Shown here: piece after piece, positions 16,580 through 26,158 of the stretch
Layout: each line of letters starts with the position of its first letter
Position numbering within the stretch: the stretch's first letter is position 1
Assembly (NCBI GenBank): GCA_029262335.1
Contig: JAJCZQ010000049.1
Coordinates: 77,731 to 116,610, forward strand
Origin: Deltaproteobacteria bacterium
GTDB taxonomy: Bacteria; Desulfobacterota_D; UBA1144; Nemesobacterales; JAJCZQ01
Direction of reading: 5' to 3'
Length of the DNA stretch: 38,880 bases
Notes under the pieces: model-generated
The model's database searches: none
What the model was told of the DNA's origin: nothing
What the model saw: only the letters and a program-made list of their open reading frames with translations
Made by a program: the position numbers and the translations under genes

Positions 16580-16957
16580 ATGGTAGTCGGACTTGGTGTA
16601 GATATAATTCAGAACAACAGGATTGAGTCCATCGTAAAAAAATGGGGCAATAAATTCCTTTATAAAGTATTTACCGATTATGAACTGGCATTTATAGAAA
16701 AACATAATCAAAAAACCCAGAGGTATGCTTCTAACTATGCTGCCAAGGAAGCCGTGGCGAAAGCCCTCGGTACCGGGTTTAGGAACGGGATAAGATTTCG
16801 TAATATTGAACTGAAAAGGGACAATCTGGGAAAACCATTTATAGAACTAGCTGGTACTACCAAAACTTTTGCAGATGACCGCGGGATTAGTAAAATACAT
16901 ACAACAATCTCACATGAGAAAGACTACTCTGTAGCCGTGGTTATATTTGAAGACTAA
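16580..16957 (+). CDS. acpS: Holo-[acyl-carrier-protein] synthase
   Basis: Transfers 4'-phosphopantetheine from CoA to apo-ACP, activating fatty-acid synthesis. Both metal/substrate motifs are present: GVDII with Asp8 at the N-terminus and RYASNYAAKEAVAKALGTG with Glu57. 125 residues, typical of the AcpS class. The ATG lies one base after the pdxJ stop, implying translational coupling. The next gene starts 3 bp downstream. Confidence 0.96.
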   Translation: MVVGLGVDIIQNNRIESIVKKWGNKFLYKVFTDYELAFIEKHNQKTQRYASNYAAKEAVAKALGTGFRNGIRFRNIELKRDNLGKPFIELAGTTKTFADDRGISKIHTTISHEKDYSVAVVIFED

Positions 16958-16960
16958 CTG

Positions 16961-17257
16961 ATGGACTGTCCTAATTGCAGAACTCCCGTTAATTTTTTTA
17001 ATCTCATCAGAATAAACCATAAAAGACCTTACAAATGTCCCGTCTGTTTTAAAGTCTCGGGATTTAAACACAGCATTGCATTTCTTAATATTATTGGAGG
17101 CCTCGCGGGACTTGCCGGTGTAATTTTATACTATACGATCATAAATTACGGTTGGTTATTAGGTATTGTACTGATTGTTATTGTATTGTTAATCTTTGTA
17201 GTTATTTTCCTTAAATATGCCCGGCTCGAAGTTATAAATACTGGTAATGAACCGTAA
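16961..17257 (+). CDS. Zinc-ribbon membrane protein, CXXC-CXXC type
   Basis: Function unknown. The 98-residue protein has an N-terminal CPNC (3-6) and CPVC (26-29) pair, expected to form one cytoplasmic zinc ribbon, and then two hydrophobic helices (about 38-60 and 65-88) with a short turn between them. It resembles the small cxxc_20_cxxc-type membrane proteins of unknown role, with 19 rather than 20 residues between the pairs. It is locked between acpS (3 bp) and folC (11-bp overlap), so it is expressed with the operon. Whether it acts on membrane lipid synthesis, wall synthesis or c-di-AMP signalling is not shown by the sequence. Confidence 0.85.
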   Translation: MDCPNCRTPVNFFNLIRINHKRPYKCPVCFKVSGFKHSIAFLNIIGGLAGLAGVILYYTIINYGWLLGIVLIVIVLLIFVVIFLKYARLEVINTGNEP

Positions 17258-18497
17258 CTTAGAAAAACTAAATACTATCGGTTTTTTTGATATAAAACCC
17301 GTACTGGACCGTATAAATAAAGTCCTGAATTACCTGGATAGTCCACAGGATAAAATTAAATCAGTTCTTATTGCAGGTACAAACGGGAAAGGTTCGGTTG
17401 CTTCAATACTATCATCTATTTTAATATCAAATGGTTATAAGACAGCCCTTTATACCTCCCCTCACCTTGTCTCAGTCACAGAAAGAATAAAAATTAACGA
17501 CCGCGAAATTAATGAAGAAATGTTAGATTTCTCACTGGGTGTTGTTTTTAAAGCCTGCGAAGAAACAGACACCAGTTTAAGTTATTTTGAGCTGGTTACA
17601 GCCGCATCTTTTGTATATTTTCGAAATGAGAATATTGATATAGCCGTTCTGGAAGTTGGAATGGGTGGCAGATGGGACGCCACAAATGTAGTGACACCAT
17701 TAATTTCAGTTATAACAAACATATCATTTGATCACTCTGAACATCTTGGTAATACACTTGAGCTCATAGCAGCAGAAAAAGCCGAAATAATAAAAAATGC
17801 TATACCGGTTGTATCCGGTGTTACGGGTCATGTAATAAATGTTATAAAAGAAAAAACCGAGACAACAAATTCCGATCTGTATATTTTAGAGAAAGATTTC
17901 AAAGTAAATTTAAATGAAGATAAAACTTTTAATTACTCAGGAATAAATAATAACTTAAACAACCTGACTACCAATCTTGAAGGTAGACATCAAATTAACA
18001 ACTCATCACTTGCCCTCGCTTCAGCAGAACTGTTAAACACGCTCTATGGATACAGGATAGATTATGAAAACATAAATAAGCCACTCCTTTCAGTTAAATA
18101 TGAGGGACGGTTTGAAATTTTAAGAACTGATCCTTATTTAATTCTCGATGCAGCCCACAATACTGCTTCTGCTAAAGCACTTGTTAGCAGTATTAATGAA
18201 TTAAAAGAAGATAAATTTATTTTTTTTATCAGTATGCTCTCAGATAAGGACCATGAAGGATTTATATCAACAATATCGAATATTGCAGAAAAGATTATAA
18301 TTACAAAGATCCCCAATGAACGTAGTACTGAAACTAAACTGCTTTATAAAGTTACTAAACAATATATGGATAAAATTGAGGTTATTGAGGACTATAAAGA
18401 AGCATATGAATATGTTAAAAAATTAAATACACCGGTTTGTATTACGGGTTCAGTATATTTAATAGGGCTGATTAAGGAGTATTTAGGAAATAAATAA
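17247..18497 (+). CDS. folC: Folylpolyglutamate / dihydrofolate synthase
   Basis: Adds L-glutamate to dihydropteroate and polyglutamate tails to folates, in the Mur ligase superfamily. Mononucleotide-binding loop GTNGKGS near residue 45, TSPHL, RIKIN, the GMGGRWDATN stretch, ITNISFDHSEHLGNTLELIAAEKAEI, and the C-terminal domain with GRFEILRTDPYLILDAAHN. 416 residues, normal length. The ATG overlaps the preceding zinc-ribbon gene by 11 bp, so translation is probably coupled. It closes the operon that also contains folP. No strong terminator follows; instead an interspersed palindromic repeat begins 8 bp after the stop. Confidence 0.96.
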   Translation: MNRNLEKLNTIGFFDIKPVLDRINKVLNYLDSPQDKIKSVLIAGTNGKGSVASILSSILISNGYKTALYTSPHLVSVTERIKINDREINEEMLDFSLGVVFKACEETDTSLSYFELVTAASFVYFRNENIDIAVLEVGMGGRWDATNVVTPLISVITNISFDHSEHLGNTLELIAAEKAEIIKNAIPVVSGVTGHVINVIKEKTETTNSDLYILEKDFKVNLNEDKTFNYSGINNNLNNLTTNLEGRHQINNSSLALASAELLNTLYGYRIDYENINKPLLSVKYEGRFEILRTDPYLILDAAHNTASAKALVSSINELKEDKFIFFISMLSDKDHEGFISTISNIAEKIIITKIPNERSTETKLLYKVTKQYMDKIEVIEDYKEAYEYVKKLNTPVCITGSVYLIGLIKEYLGNK

Positions 18498-18505
18498 TAA
18501 TTATA

Positions 18506-18570
18506 GTCATTGCGAGAAATGTAATGACGAAGCAATCTCATGAGACTGCTTCGCTATGCTCGCAGTGACA
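18506..18570. repeat. Interspersed palindromic repeat GTCATTGCGAG...CTCGCAGTGAC
   Basis: A 65-bp imperfect palindrome. Outer arms GTCATTGCGAG (18506-18516) and CTCGCAGTGAC (18560-18570) pair with one mismatch. Inner arms CGAAGCAATCTCA (18528-18540) and TGAGACTGCTTCG (18541-18553) pair with one mismatch and almost no loop. The sequence type (CATTGCGAG, ACGAAGCAATCTC) is a familiar interspersed repeat of unrelated bacterial genomes. It may also act as a transcription or RNA-decay barrier between folC and the next gene. Confidence 0.8.
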
Positions 18571-18598
18571 TTAGGTTAAAGAAAGTTAAAATTTTATT

Positions 18599-19633
18599 AT
18601 GAAAAAAATTGGAATTGTAAAAGATGAACTTTTTTTAAAACATACTAACGGCCCCCAGCATCCTGAATGTCCCGAAAGACTGGAATCTATTAATAATATG
18701 CTGGAAACTTCCGGACTGATTGATAAACTGGAAATCCTGGAACCAGTGGATGCCACTGAAGAGCAGATACTAAGAACTCATACAGAGCCTTATTTTGAAA
18801 AAGTAAAAGATACAAAAGGTCTGGATTCAGTTGTTTTTGATCCTGACACCTCTTCAAATCCTTTTACATATGAAGCCGCAATGAGAGGCTCAGGAGGGTT
18901 TTTATCCTCAATTGATAAAGTGCTTAATGATGAACTCGATTATTCATTTGCTTTTCCAAGGCCGCCCGGCCATCACGCGGAAGCAGACAGGGCCATGGGC
19001 TTTTGTTTTTTCAATCATGTAGCAGTAGCTTCGTCTCACCTGTTAAGTAAAGGCTTTGAGCGTGTGCTAGTAATAGACTGGGACATTCACCACGGAAACG
19101 GTACCCAGCATATATTTTTTGATAGTCCTAATGTACTCTTTTTCTCTATACACCAGTTTCCCTTTTATCCAGGGACAGGAAGCCTTGATGAATACGGCAA
19201 AGGCGATGGAGAGGGATATACATTAAACCTGCCCGTACCACCTATGCTTGCAGATGCAGATTACAACAAGCTGTTTGAACTTATTCTTACACCCGTAATA
19301 GAACAGTATAAACCGCAGTATATATTGGTTTCGGCCGGATTTGATGCTTATTTTGTGGACCCGCTTGGGAATATGCAGATTACTGAAAGCGGTTTTGCCC
19401 AGCTTACAAGATACGTGATGAACGCAGCAGATAAACACTGCGGCGGCAAACTAAGCCTGGTGCTTGAAGGTGGTTACAACGTAATGGGGCTTGCTTCAAT
19501 AACAAAACTTGTAATTGAAGAACTGCTTGAGATTAACAATACTGAAATTATTCTGCCTGAAGATTACCGTAATTTAGAGTTTGTTGTGGAAGGAGTGCTT
19601 GGGACATATTCAAAATACTGGAAATTTGGATGA
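18599..19633 (+). CDS. Histone-deacetylase-family amidohydrolase
   Basis: Zinc-dependent deacetylase of the arginase/HDAC superfamily, class II-like, related to AcuC and acetylpolyamine amidohydrolases. Key residues are all visible: PRPPGHHAE with His125-His126, DWDIHHGNGTQ with zinc ligands Asp162 and His164, SAGFDAY with Asp249, and LEGGYN with Tyr293. 344 residues. A single-domain cytoplasmic enzyme; the substrate (acetyl-lysine, acetylpolyamine or another amide) cannot be told from sequence. It is preceded by the palindromic repeat and has no Shine-Dalgarno; TAAAAT (18587-18592) ends 6 bases before the ATG. Its stop is one base from the stop of the convergent ATPase gene. Confidence 0.93.
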   Translation: MKKIGIVKDELFLKHTNGPQHPECPERLESINNMLETSGLIDKLEILEPVDATEEQILRTHTEPYFEKVKDTKGLDSVVFDPDTSSNPFTYEAAMRGSGGFLSSIDKVLNDELDYSFAFPRPPGHHAEADRAMGFCFFNHVAVASSHLLSKGFERVLVIDWDIHHGNGTQHIFFDSPNVLFFSIHQFPFYPGTGSLDEYGKGDGEGYTLNLPVPPMLADADYNKLFELILTPVIEQYKPQYILVSAGFDAYFVDPLGNMQITESGFAQLTRYVMNAADKHCGGKLSLVLEGGYNVMGLASITKLVIEELLEINNTEIILPEDYRNLEFVVEGVLGTYSKYWKFG

Positions 19634-19634
19634 A

Positions 19635-20438
19635 CTATTTCATCCTGAAATCTTCGGCTTCTATATAAAGAAAATTACACATTTCATTTAATCTTGAAAA
19701 AATTCGCTCACCTATCCTCTCTTCAAGCAGTTCACCTTTTTCATAGACATGGTCTGAATACTCTTTAGAGGGAAAATTAGTGGTAATTAAAGTTTTCTTA
19801 GAGGAGTTGTACCTGTTAGATATTAGCTGGTCGAGAATGTTTATTTCCCATTCATTACATTTACCTTTTCCCATTTCGTCGATAACTATTACTTCTGCAT
19901 CTATTAATGGCCTTAGTATTTCGTTTTCTGCGACTCCTTCTGAATATGCCTGCCTTAACTCGGCAAGTAATAAAAAGAAGTCCTTAAACATACAGCTTAT
20001 ACCCTTTTCAAGGGTAAGTTCGGAAATGGCCCCTATTGCAAGATGTGTTTTGCCTACCCCGGGCGGCCCCATAAGTAAAAAACCTGGTTCGTTTGGATAG
20101 TGCCTTATAAAACTGTCTTTTACGTATTTAAGTGCTTTTTGCTGGTCCCCGGTCTTTGGAAAGTAAGTATCTACCATCATTACCTGTGAAAACTTGGAAG
20201 GAATTTTAGTAAGATTGTACTTTTTAATATTTGATCTTATAAGACTACAGCCCGGGCATTTACCCAGCAGATCATAGTTGTTTTCATTTTTGTAGCTTAT
20301 ATAGCCCTTTCCACCGCAGTGTTTACAGTTTTCAACACATGTACATAACTTTGCATGTGAGAATTCATTCTCATTTACAATGTAATAACCCTGATTATGA
20401 CATTTTTTACATCCCACTGTTTTTATCTTCGCTTCCAT
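19635..20438 (-). CDS. DnaC-like AAA+ ATPase with Cys-rich N-terminus
   Basis: Probable replicative-helicase loader. The C-terminal AAA+ part has Walker A GPPGVGKT (124-131), Walker B VIVIDE (183-188) and sensor-1 LITTN (217-221), typical of DnaC/IstB. The N-terminal 65 residues carry eight cysteines: CKKC (10-13), CTC (32-34), CKHC (38-41) and CPGC (61-64), with DnaJ-like CxxCxGxG spacing, so one or two zinc sites are expected. No transposase is near, which argues against an IstB transposition helper. The gene follows rpe and a small unknown protein on the same strand. Its leader contains a duplicated segment, and an in-frame TGA one codon before the ATG fixes the start. Confidence 0.88.
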   Translation of the reverse strand: MEAKIKTVGCKKCHNQGYYIVNENEFSHAKLCTCVENCKHCGGKGYISYKNENNYDLLGKCPGCSLIRSNIKKYNLTKIPSKFSQVMMVDTYFPKTGDQQKALKYVKDSFIRHYPNEPGFLLMGPPGVGKTHLAIGAISELTLEKGISCMFKDFFLLLAELRQAYSEGVAENEILRPLIDAEVIVIDEMGKGKCNEWEINILDQLISNRYNSSKKTLITTNFPSKEYSDHVYEKGELLEERIGERIFSRLNEMCNFLYIEAEDFRMK

Positions 20439-20577
20439 AGATCAATGGCACAATAACTGTATTGCTACTGCCCTCCACGTAAATATTTATTTAGGTACTC
20501 TATCCCGACTGCTTCATTTCCGCAGATCAATGGCACAATAACTGTATTGCTGCCTTCCTTTACGTAAATATTTATTT
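20439..20577. repeat. Decayed tandem duplication of the ATPase gene leader
   Basis: Two 54-bp copies, 20439-20492 and 20524-20577, with an exact 85-bp period; the first 28 bases and the last 15 are essentially identical. Read on the minus strand, copy 1 ends directly at the ATG of the ATPase gene. Similarity continues past it: the 31 bases after copy 2 (gcggaaatgaagcagt...ggga) resemble the first codons of the ATPase gene (atggaagcgaag...cagtggga). A segment covering the leader and about ten codons was therefore duplicated, and the upstream start became GCG. Confidence 0.85.
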
Positions 20578-20610
20578 CGATTCAACTTAACAATTAATGT
20601 TTATCCTCAT

Positions 20611-21240
20611 TTAAAGTTCAAAAGGATTAAATCCAAGATAATTATCTATTATGAAATTTTTAGTGAAATTATTCAATGCCTTATTTTTCGCTTTTTCATT
20701 TATATAATCATGACCGCTGTTTATAAAAATATTTATTTCTGATTCATAATACTTTTTATCATTACTATTCATGTGTTCTGTATAATTCTGAAATAATTCA
20801 TCTTCAAGCCTGTTAATATTTAAAAACATCTCTTCATTATTACTGTTTATAAATCTCTTAAGTTTTTCATTAATATTCTGTAAAAATGTATTTGCATCTG
20901 AGTTTGAACTGTCTTTAATCAAATTGTTAAAATTATTTAATATACCAACCAGGTAATTGGTGTTGTCTGAACTGATTTTGGGTGATTTAGATGGAGTTGA
21001 TTCTTTTTTTAACTCTGTAGATTCAACATATTCAATGCAGTCCTGCAGGCTTCTTATTCGTTTTATATCTTTACTGTTAAAGGTATTTCTGATTCCCGTG
21101 AGTATCTGTTCTTTTGAAATTCCCTTTTCGATCCAATCTGTAATTAGATTGTAATCCTTTGAAGAAAGCATAATGCCTTTGCGTGACAGGGTTAGAAAAT
21201 ATTGTTCTATTTCCTTTATATTAGTGGAAGTGGTATTCAC
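20611..21240 (-). CDS. Unknown protein, likely partner of DnaC-like ATPase
   Basis: I do not recognise a named family with certainty. The 209-residue protein has an N-terminal helical domain EIEQYFLTLSRKGIMLSSKD, WIEKGISKEQILTGI and IRSLQDCIEYVE, reminiscent of small proteins that accompany DnaC-like genes in deltaproteobacteria. Then comes a Ser/Lys-rich linker (about 78-95) and a second helical domain rich in Asn, Lys and Glu. There is no signal peptide or membrane segment. The start is GTG without a Shine-Dalgarno; TATAAT on the minus strand (21253-21258) lies just upstream. It lies 50 bp after rpe and 172 bp before the ATPase gene. A role in DNA replication initiation is inference. Confidence 0.78.
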   Translation of the reverse strand: MNTTSTNIKEIEQYFLTLSRKGIMLSSKDYNLITDWIEKGISKEQILTGIRNTFNSKDIKRIRSLQDCIEYVESTELKKESTPSKSPKISSDNTNYLVGILNNFNNLIKDSSNSDANTFLQNINEKLKRFINSNNEEMFLNINRLEDELFQNYTEHMNSNDKKYYESEINIFINSGHDYINEKAKNKALNNFTKNFIIDNYLGFNPFEL

Positions 21241-21289
21241 TTGTATAAGAATATTATAACTAAGAAAAAGATACTATAAGAGTTCTGAA

Positions 21290-21964
21290 CTAAGATCCAA
21301 TTAGTTTTCTCATCTCAGCTACAGTCTCTTTATAATTATCTGTGGCGTATATTCCGGAACCGGAAACAAATACATCCGCGCCGGCATCAGATACTTTTTT
21401 AATATTATTTAGCTTAATACCGCCATCTACTTCAATCAGCGGCCTTTCGTCCGGTTCCATTGAATCAATAATTTTTCTAAGCTGTTTTATTTTGTTTACG
21501 GAGGACTCTATAAATTTTTGTCCCGCAAAGCCCGGTTCCACACACATAACGAGTACAACGTCCAGCATAGGAAGAACCTGGTCCAGAACATTAAGTGGTG
21601 TTGCAGGATTGAGTGCCAGCCCGGCCATAACTCCCTGAGACTTTATATTGCTTATCGTGTTATGGAGCAAAGTACAGGCTTCTACCTGTATTGTCAGGAG
21701 TTTTACATGCGGACTTCCTTCTTTAATAAACAGTTCAGCAAATTCTTCCGGATTGTCGATCATAAGATGTATATCCATCGGAGGCGGGTCAATCTTTGAA
21801 AGCGCCTGTACTGATGGTATCCCCATTGTGAGGTTAGGTACAAAATGGCCGTCCATTACATCTACGTGTATCCAGTCTACACCGGCATCCTTTACGTCTT
21901 GTACTTCTTTTCCCAGAATGGCAAAATCTGCTGCAATTACGGATGGTGCTATCAATTTATTCAT
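21290..21964 (-). CDS. rpe: Ribulose-phosphate 3-epimerase
   Basis: Interconverts ribulose-5-phosphate and xylulose-5-phosphate in the pentose phosphate pathway. TIM-barrel landmarks: APSVIAADFAILGKEV, DWIHVDVMDGHFVPNLTMG with metal His/Asp ligands, DIHLMI, LALNPATPL, VLVMCVEPGFAGQKFI, EVDGGI and FVSGSGIY. 224 residues, normal. AAGGGA precedes the ATG, and a TATAAT on the minus strand (complement of 21995-22000) could be its -10. It is the first gene of a leftward run with the unknown protein and the ATPase, and divergent from metK. Confidence 0.97.
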   Translation of the reverse strand: MNKLIAPSVIAADFAILGKEVQDVKDAGVDWIHVDVMDGHFVPNLTMGIPSVQALSKIDPPPMDIHLMIDNPEEFAELFIKEGSPHVKLLTIQVEACTLLHNTISNIKSQGVMAGLALNPATPLNVLDQVLPMLDVVLVMCVEPGFAGQKFIESSVNKIKQLRKIIDSMEPDERPLIEVDGGIKLNNIKKVSDAGADVFVSGSGIYATDNYKETVAEMRKLIGS

Positions 21965-22069
21965 AATTTATATTCCCTTTAAAATAAAAAAACGATTATA
22001 CATAAGAATTGATGAAAAATCTTCTATTGTATTAATAATATTTAGTATTTATAAAAAGTTGCATTTCCC

Positions 22070-22097
22070 TTGACATGAATATGCGAAGGTATATATT
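22070..22097 (+). promoter_or_regulatory. Sigma-70 promoter of the metK operon
   Basis: Perfect TTGACA (22070-22075), 16-bp spacer, TATATT (22092-22097), 34 bp before the metK ATG. It is the clearest promoter in the window. The leader is too short for a SAM riboswitch and shows no stem structure of that kind. Confidence 0.75.
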
Positions 22098-22131
22098 GTA
22101 GGGACTTAAATAAACTAACAGAGAAATTCCT

Positions 22132-23289
22132 ATGCCATTAAACAATTTTATTTTTACATCAGAATCAGTAACAGAAGGTCATCCGGACAAAATATCCGAC
22201 CAGGTATCAGACGCTGTATTAGACGCGATGCTTAAGGATGATCCATCAAGCAGGGTAGCATGTGAAACACTTGTTACAACCGGGCTTGTAGTTGTATCCG
22301 GAGAAATAACAAGCAAAAGCAATGTTAATGTCCCGGAAATAGTAAGAAAAACCATAGCCGGTATTGGATATACCGACAGCTCAATGGGATTCGATTCAGA
22401 AACCTGTTCAGTAATGGTCACACTTGATAAACAGTCAGCAGATATTGCAATGGGTGTTGACTCAGGTGAAGAAAAACAGCAGGGTGCAGGCGACCAGGGC
22501 CTTATGTTTGGTTATGCAAATGACGAAACAAAAGAACTTATGCCCTCCCCTATTATGTATGCACATAAGCTGACCAAAAAACTATCTGACAAAAGAAAAG
22601 ACGGCACACTTGCCTTTCTGAGGCCTGATGGCAAATCACAGGTAACTTTCAGATACGAAGATGCTAAACCCGTTTCCATAGATACAGTAGTCATATCTTC
22701 ACAGCACTCTGATGAAGTAGACAATAAAACTATTTATGACGGTATATATAATGAAGTAATCAAAACAACTATAGAAGATGAGTTATTAACCAAAGACACA
22801 AAAATATTTATAAACCCTACGGGTAGGTTTGTTGTGGGAGGCCCTATGGGGGATGCAGGTCTTACGGGCAGGAAGATTATTGTTGATACTTACGGAGGAT
22901 GGGCAAGACACGGTGGCGGAGCATTCTCAGGGAAAGACCCTTCTAAAGTGGACCGCAGTGCAGCATATATGTCCAGGTATGTGGCAAAAAATGTTGTTGC
23001 CAGCGGACTTGCAAAACAGTGTGAAGTACAGCTTGCATACGCGATTGGTATAAGCGAGCCGGTATCAGTAATGGTAGATACTTTCGGCACTTCCGAAGTA
23101 CCTGATGAAATCCTGTCTTCTGCAATCAGAGAAGTATTTGACCTTACACCCGCCGGAATTATTAAATCACTAAATTTACTCAGACCAATTTACCAGGACA
23201 CAGCAGCCTACGGACACTTCGGCAGAGAAGGCGACGGTTATACCTGGGAAAAGACTGATAAAACTGAACAACTCAATAAAGCAATTTAA
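22132..23289 (+). CDS. metK: S-adenosylmethionine synthetase
   Basis: Makes SAM from methionine and ATP. The family signatures are all there: [20 protein letters not shown] at the N-terminus, the hexapeptide GAGDQG, and the loop [19 protein letters not shown]. 385 residues, normal. It is preceded by a near-consensus promoter but only a weak ribosome-binding site. It is followed after 18 bp by ahcY, giving both the making and the recycling sides of the methyl cycle in one operon. Confidence 0.98.
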   Translation: MPLNNFIFTSESVTEGHPDKISDQVSDAVLDAMLKDDPSSRVACETLVTTGLVVVSGEITSKSNVNVPEIVRKTIAGIGYTDSSMGFDSETCSVMVTLDKQSADIAMGVDSGEEKQQGAGDQGLMFGYANDETKELMPSPIMYAHKLTKKLSDKRKDGTLAFLRPDGKSQVTFRYEDAKPVSIDTVVISSQHSDEVDNKTIYDGIYNEVIKTTIEDELLTKDTKIFINPTGRFVVGGPMGDAGLTGRKIIVDTYGGWARHGGGAFSGKDPSKVDRSAAYMSRYVAKNVVASGLAKQCEVQLAYAIGISEPVSVMVDTFGTSEVPDEILSSAIREVFDLTPAGIIKSLNLLRPIYQDTAAYGHFGREGDGYTWEKTDKTEQLNKAI

Positions 23290-23307
23290 TCGGAGGAAAG
23301 ATTATAA

Positions 23308-24564
<1,257 letters not shown>

Positions 24565-24570
24565 TTAAAT

Positions 24571-25473
24571 ATGTATAAAAATGCCTACAAAGATATGTTG
24601 GAATCCTTTCTGACATATCTTGTAGTTATTAAAGGCCTTTCAAAAAACACTTCCCATTCCTACAAGACTGACATAGAAAAATTATTTGCCTTTATTGAAA
24701 GCAAAGAATTAGATTCAATCACAAAACTAAAATCAAATCATATTTCAGAGTTTCTTGCTGAGCTAAATATTTCAGGACTAAATATCTCATCTATTAACAG
24801 GTGTATAGTTTCTGTTAAACAGTTTTTCAAATATCTTATGCTTGAAAATATTATAAAGACAGATCCTACTGCTAATCTCGTATCACCCAGGATGAAAAAA
24901 AACATTCCTGATGTACTTTCACTAGAGGACATAGAAAAAATTCTAAATGTCCCGGACCTTACAAAATTTGAAGGATTAAGAGACTCTGCAATGCTTGAAG
25001 TTCTTTATGCCTCAGGCCTCAGGGTTACAGAGCTTGTGGAATTAAAACAGGTAAATATTAATTATGATCATGGATATCTAATAGTAATGGGTAAAGGAAG
25101 CAAAGAAAGAATAGTCCCAATCGGAATGACATCGATAAAAAAAATAAATGACTATCTTGAACTATCGAGACCCAATCTGGCAAAAGACAAAATATCTGAT
25201 TATCTTTTTATAACCCGAAGAGGCACCTGCTTTACAAGACAGGGTTTTTGGAAACTCATTAAGGCTTATGCCAAAGAAGCCGGAATATTAAAAAATATAA
25301 GCCCGCATACAATAAGGCATTCTTTTGCCACACATTTACTTGAACGCGGTGCAGATTTAAGGACAATACAGCTTTTGCTTGGCCATTCTGATATATCAAC
25401 CACGCAGATATACACACATGTGGAAAATAAAAGACTTAGAGAAATACATAATAAATATCATCCGAGGGCTTAA
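24571..25473 (+). CDS. xerD: Tyrosine recombinase XerD-like
   Basis: Site-specific recombinase that resolves chromosome dimers at dif with a partner. N-terminal SAM-like core-binding domain (1-105), then the catalytic domain with Arg151 (GLRVTEL), Lys175 (GKGSKER), HTIRH (His246, Arg249), His272 (LLGHSD) and nucleophile Tyr281 (QIYTHV). The run LLGHSDISTTQIYTHV resembles XerD more than XerC, though a single-Xer system is possible. 300 residues; no integrase-type extension or attachment site nearby, so a housekeeping role is more likely than a mobile element. It begins 6 bp after ahcY and is followed 2 bp later by an M50 protease gene. Confidence 0.93.
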   Translation: MYKNAYKDMLESFLTYLVVIKGLSKNTSHSYKTDIEKLFAFIESKELDSITKLKSNHISEFLAELNISGLNISSINRCIVSVKQFFKYLMLENIIKTDPTANLVSPRMKKNIPDVLSLEDIEKILNVPDLTKFEGLRDSAMLEVLYASGLRVTELVELKQVNINYDHGYLIVMGKGSKERIVPIGMTSIKKINDYLELSRPNLAKDKISDYLFITRRGTCFTRQGFWKLIKAYAKEAGILKNISPHTIRHSFATHLLERGADLRTIQLLLGHSDISTTQIYTHVENKRLREIHNKYHPRA

Positions 25474-25475
25474 CT

Positions 25476-26153
25476 ATGTTTGATCTGGATTTTAAATTTT
25501 TAATAATATTTGTACCGGTAATTCTATTTTCACTCACTATCCATGAATATGCTCATGCCTATATAGCTCACAAGCTTGGTGATGACACAGCAAAACGGCT
25601 TGGCAGGCTTACGCTTAACCCGCTAAAACATCTTGATCCAATCGGCACAATACTCCTGATCCTGGTGCACTTTGGCTGGGCAAAACCGGTACCGGTTGAT
25701 CCAAGGAATTTTAAGGACCCTAAAAAAGATATGCTTTATGTTGCTATAGCAGGGCCTATCTCAAATATAATTACAGCTATTATTTCGGCAGTCCTGTTAA
25801 AACTATTTGTGTTTAATATGGCTTCCACCGGAGCTTTTGGAGCATATTCCGAACCTCTGATACAGTTTCTGGTCTGGTTGATTTTTATAGGAGTAGTACT
25901 AGCAGTATTTAATATGCTTCCAATTCCACCACTCGATGGTTCAAGGGTGCTTTATGGCCTCCTGCCTGACCACCTTACCTATTCAATAAAGAAGATAGAG
26001 ACTTACGGCATATTAATCCTTTTTGCTGTAATATTGTTTGGCGGCCGTGCTTTTTCATATATTCTCGTATATCCGTTTCTTAAATTCCTCGAAATTTTCA
26101 GTTTTAATAGTTTAGAGTTGAATATTATATTAAATGTTGTTTTTAACAGATAA
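25476..26153 (+). CDS. Site-2 protease-family (M50) membrane protein
   Basis: Intramembrane zinc metalloprotease-like protein of the M50 family. The first helix holds HEYAH (23-27) and a later one holds NMLPIPPLDGSRVL with the third ligand Asp154; GWAKPVPVDPRNFKDP between them is typical of the short bacterial M50B members. Several more hydrophobic helices follow. 225 residues, no PDZ domain, so it is not a RseP-type sigma-factor protease. These short M50 proteins often sit next to xerD, scpA and scpB in genomes, as here. Substrate unknown. Confidence 0.93.
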   Translation: MFDLDFKFLIIFVPVILFSLTIHEYAHAYIAHKLGDDTAKRLGRLTLNPLKHLDPIGTILLILVHFGWAKPVPVDPRNFKDPKKDMLYVAIAGPISNIITAIISAVLLKLFVFNMASTGAFGAYSEPLIQFLVWLIFIGVVLAVFNMLPIPPLDGSRVLYGLLPDHLTYSIKKIETYGILILFAVILFGGRAFSYILVYPFLKFLEIFSFNSLELNIILNVVFNR

Positions 26154-26158
26154 AATTT

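Noticed and set aside
19635-20438. IstB-type transposition helper of an IS21 element
   Set aside because: No istA transposase or terminal inverted repeats around it, and the N-terminal cysteine cluster is not an IstB feature.
20439-20577. Possible CRISPR-like array
   Set aside because: Only two copies, 54 bp long, and the sequence between them resembles the start of the neighbouring gene rather than a spacer; no cas genes.
21965-22131. SAM riboswitch upstream of metK
   Set aside because: The transcript leader from the visible promoter would be only about 30 bases and shows no stems of the known SAM aptamers.
24571-25473. Integrase of a mobile element
   Set aside because: Length, motifs and neighbours (scpA, scpB, M50) fit a housekeeping Xer recombinase; no attachment repeats or cargo are seen.
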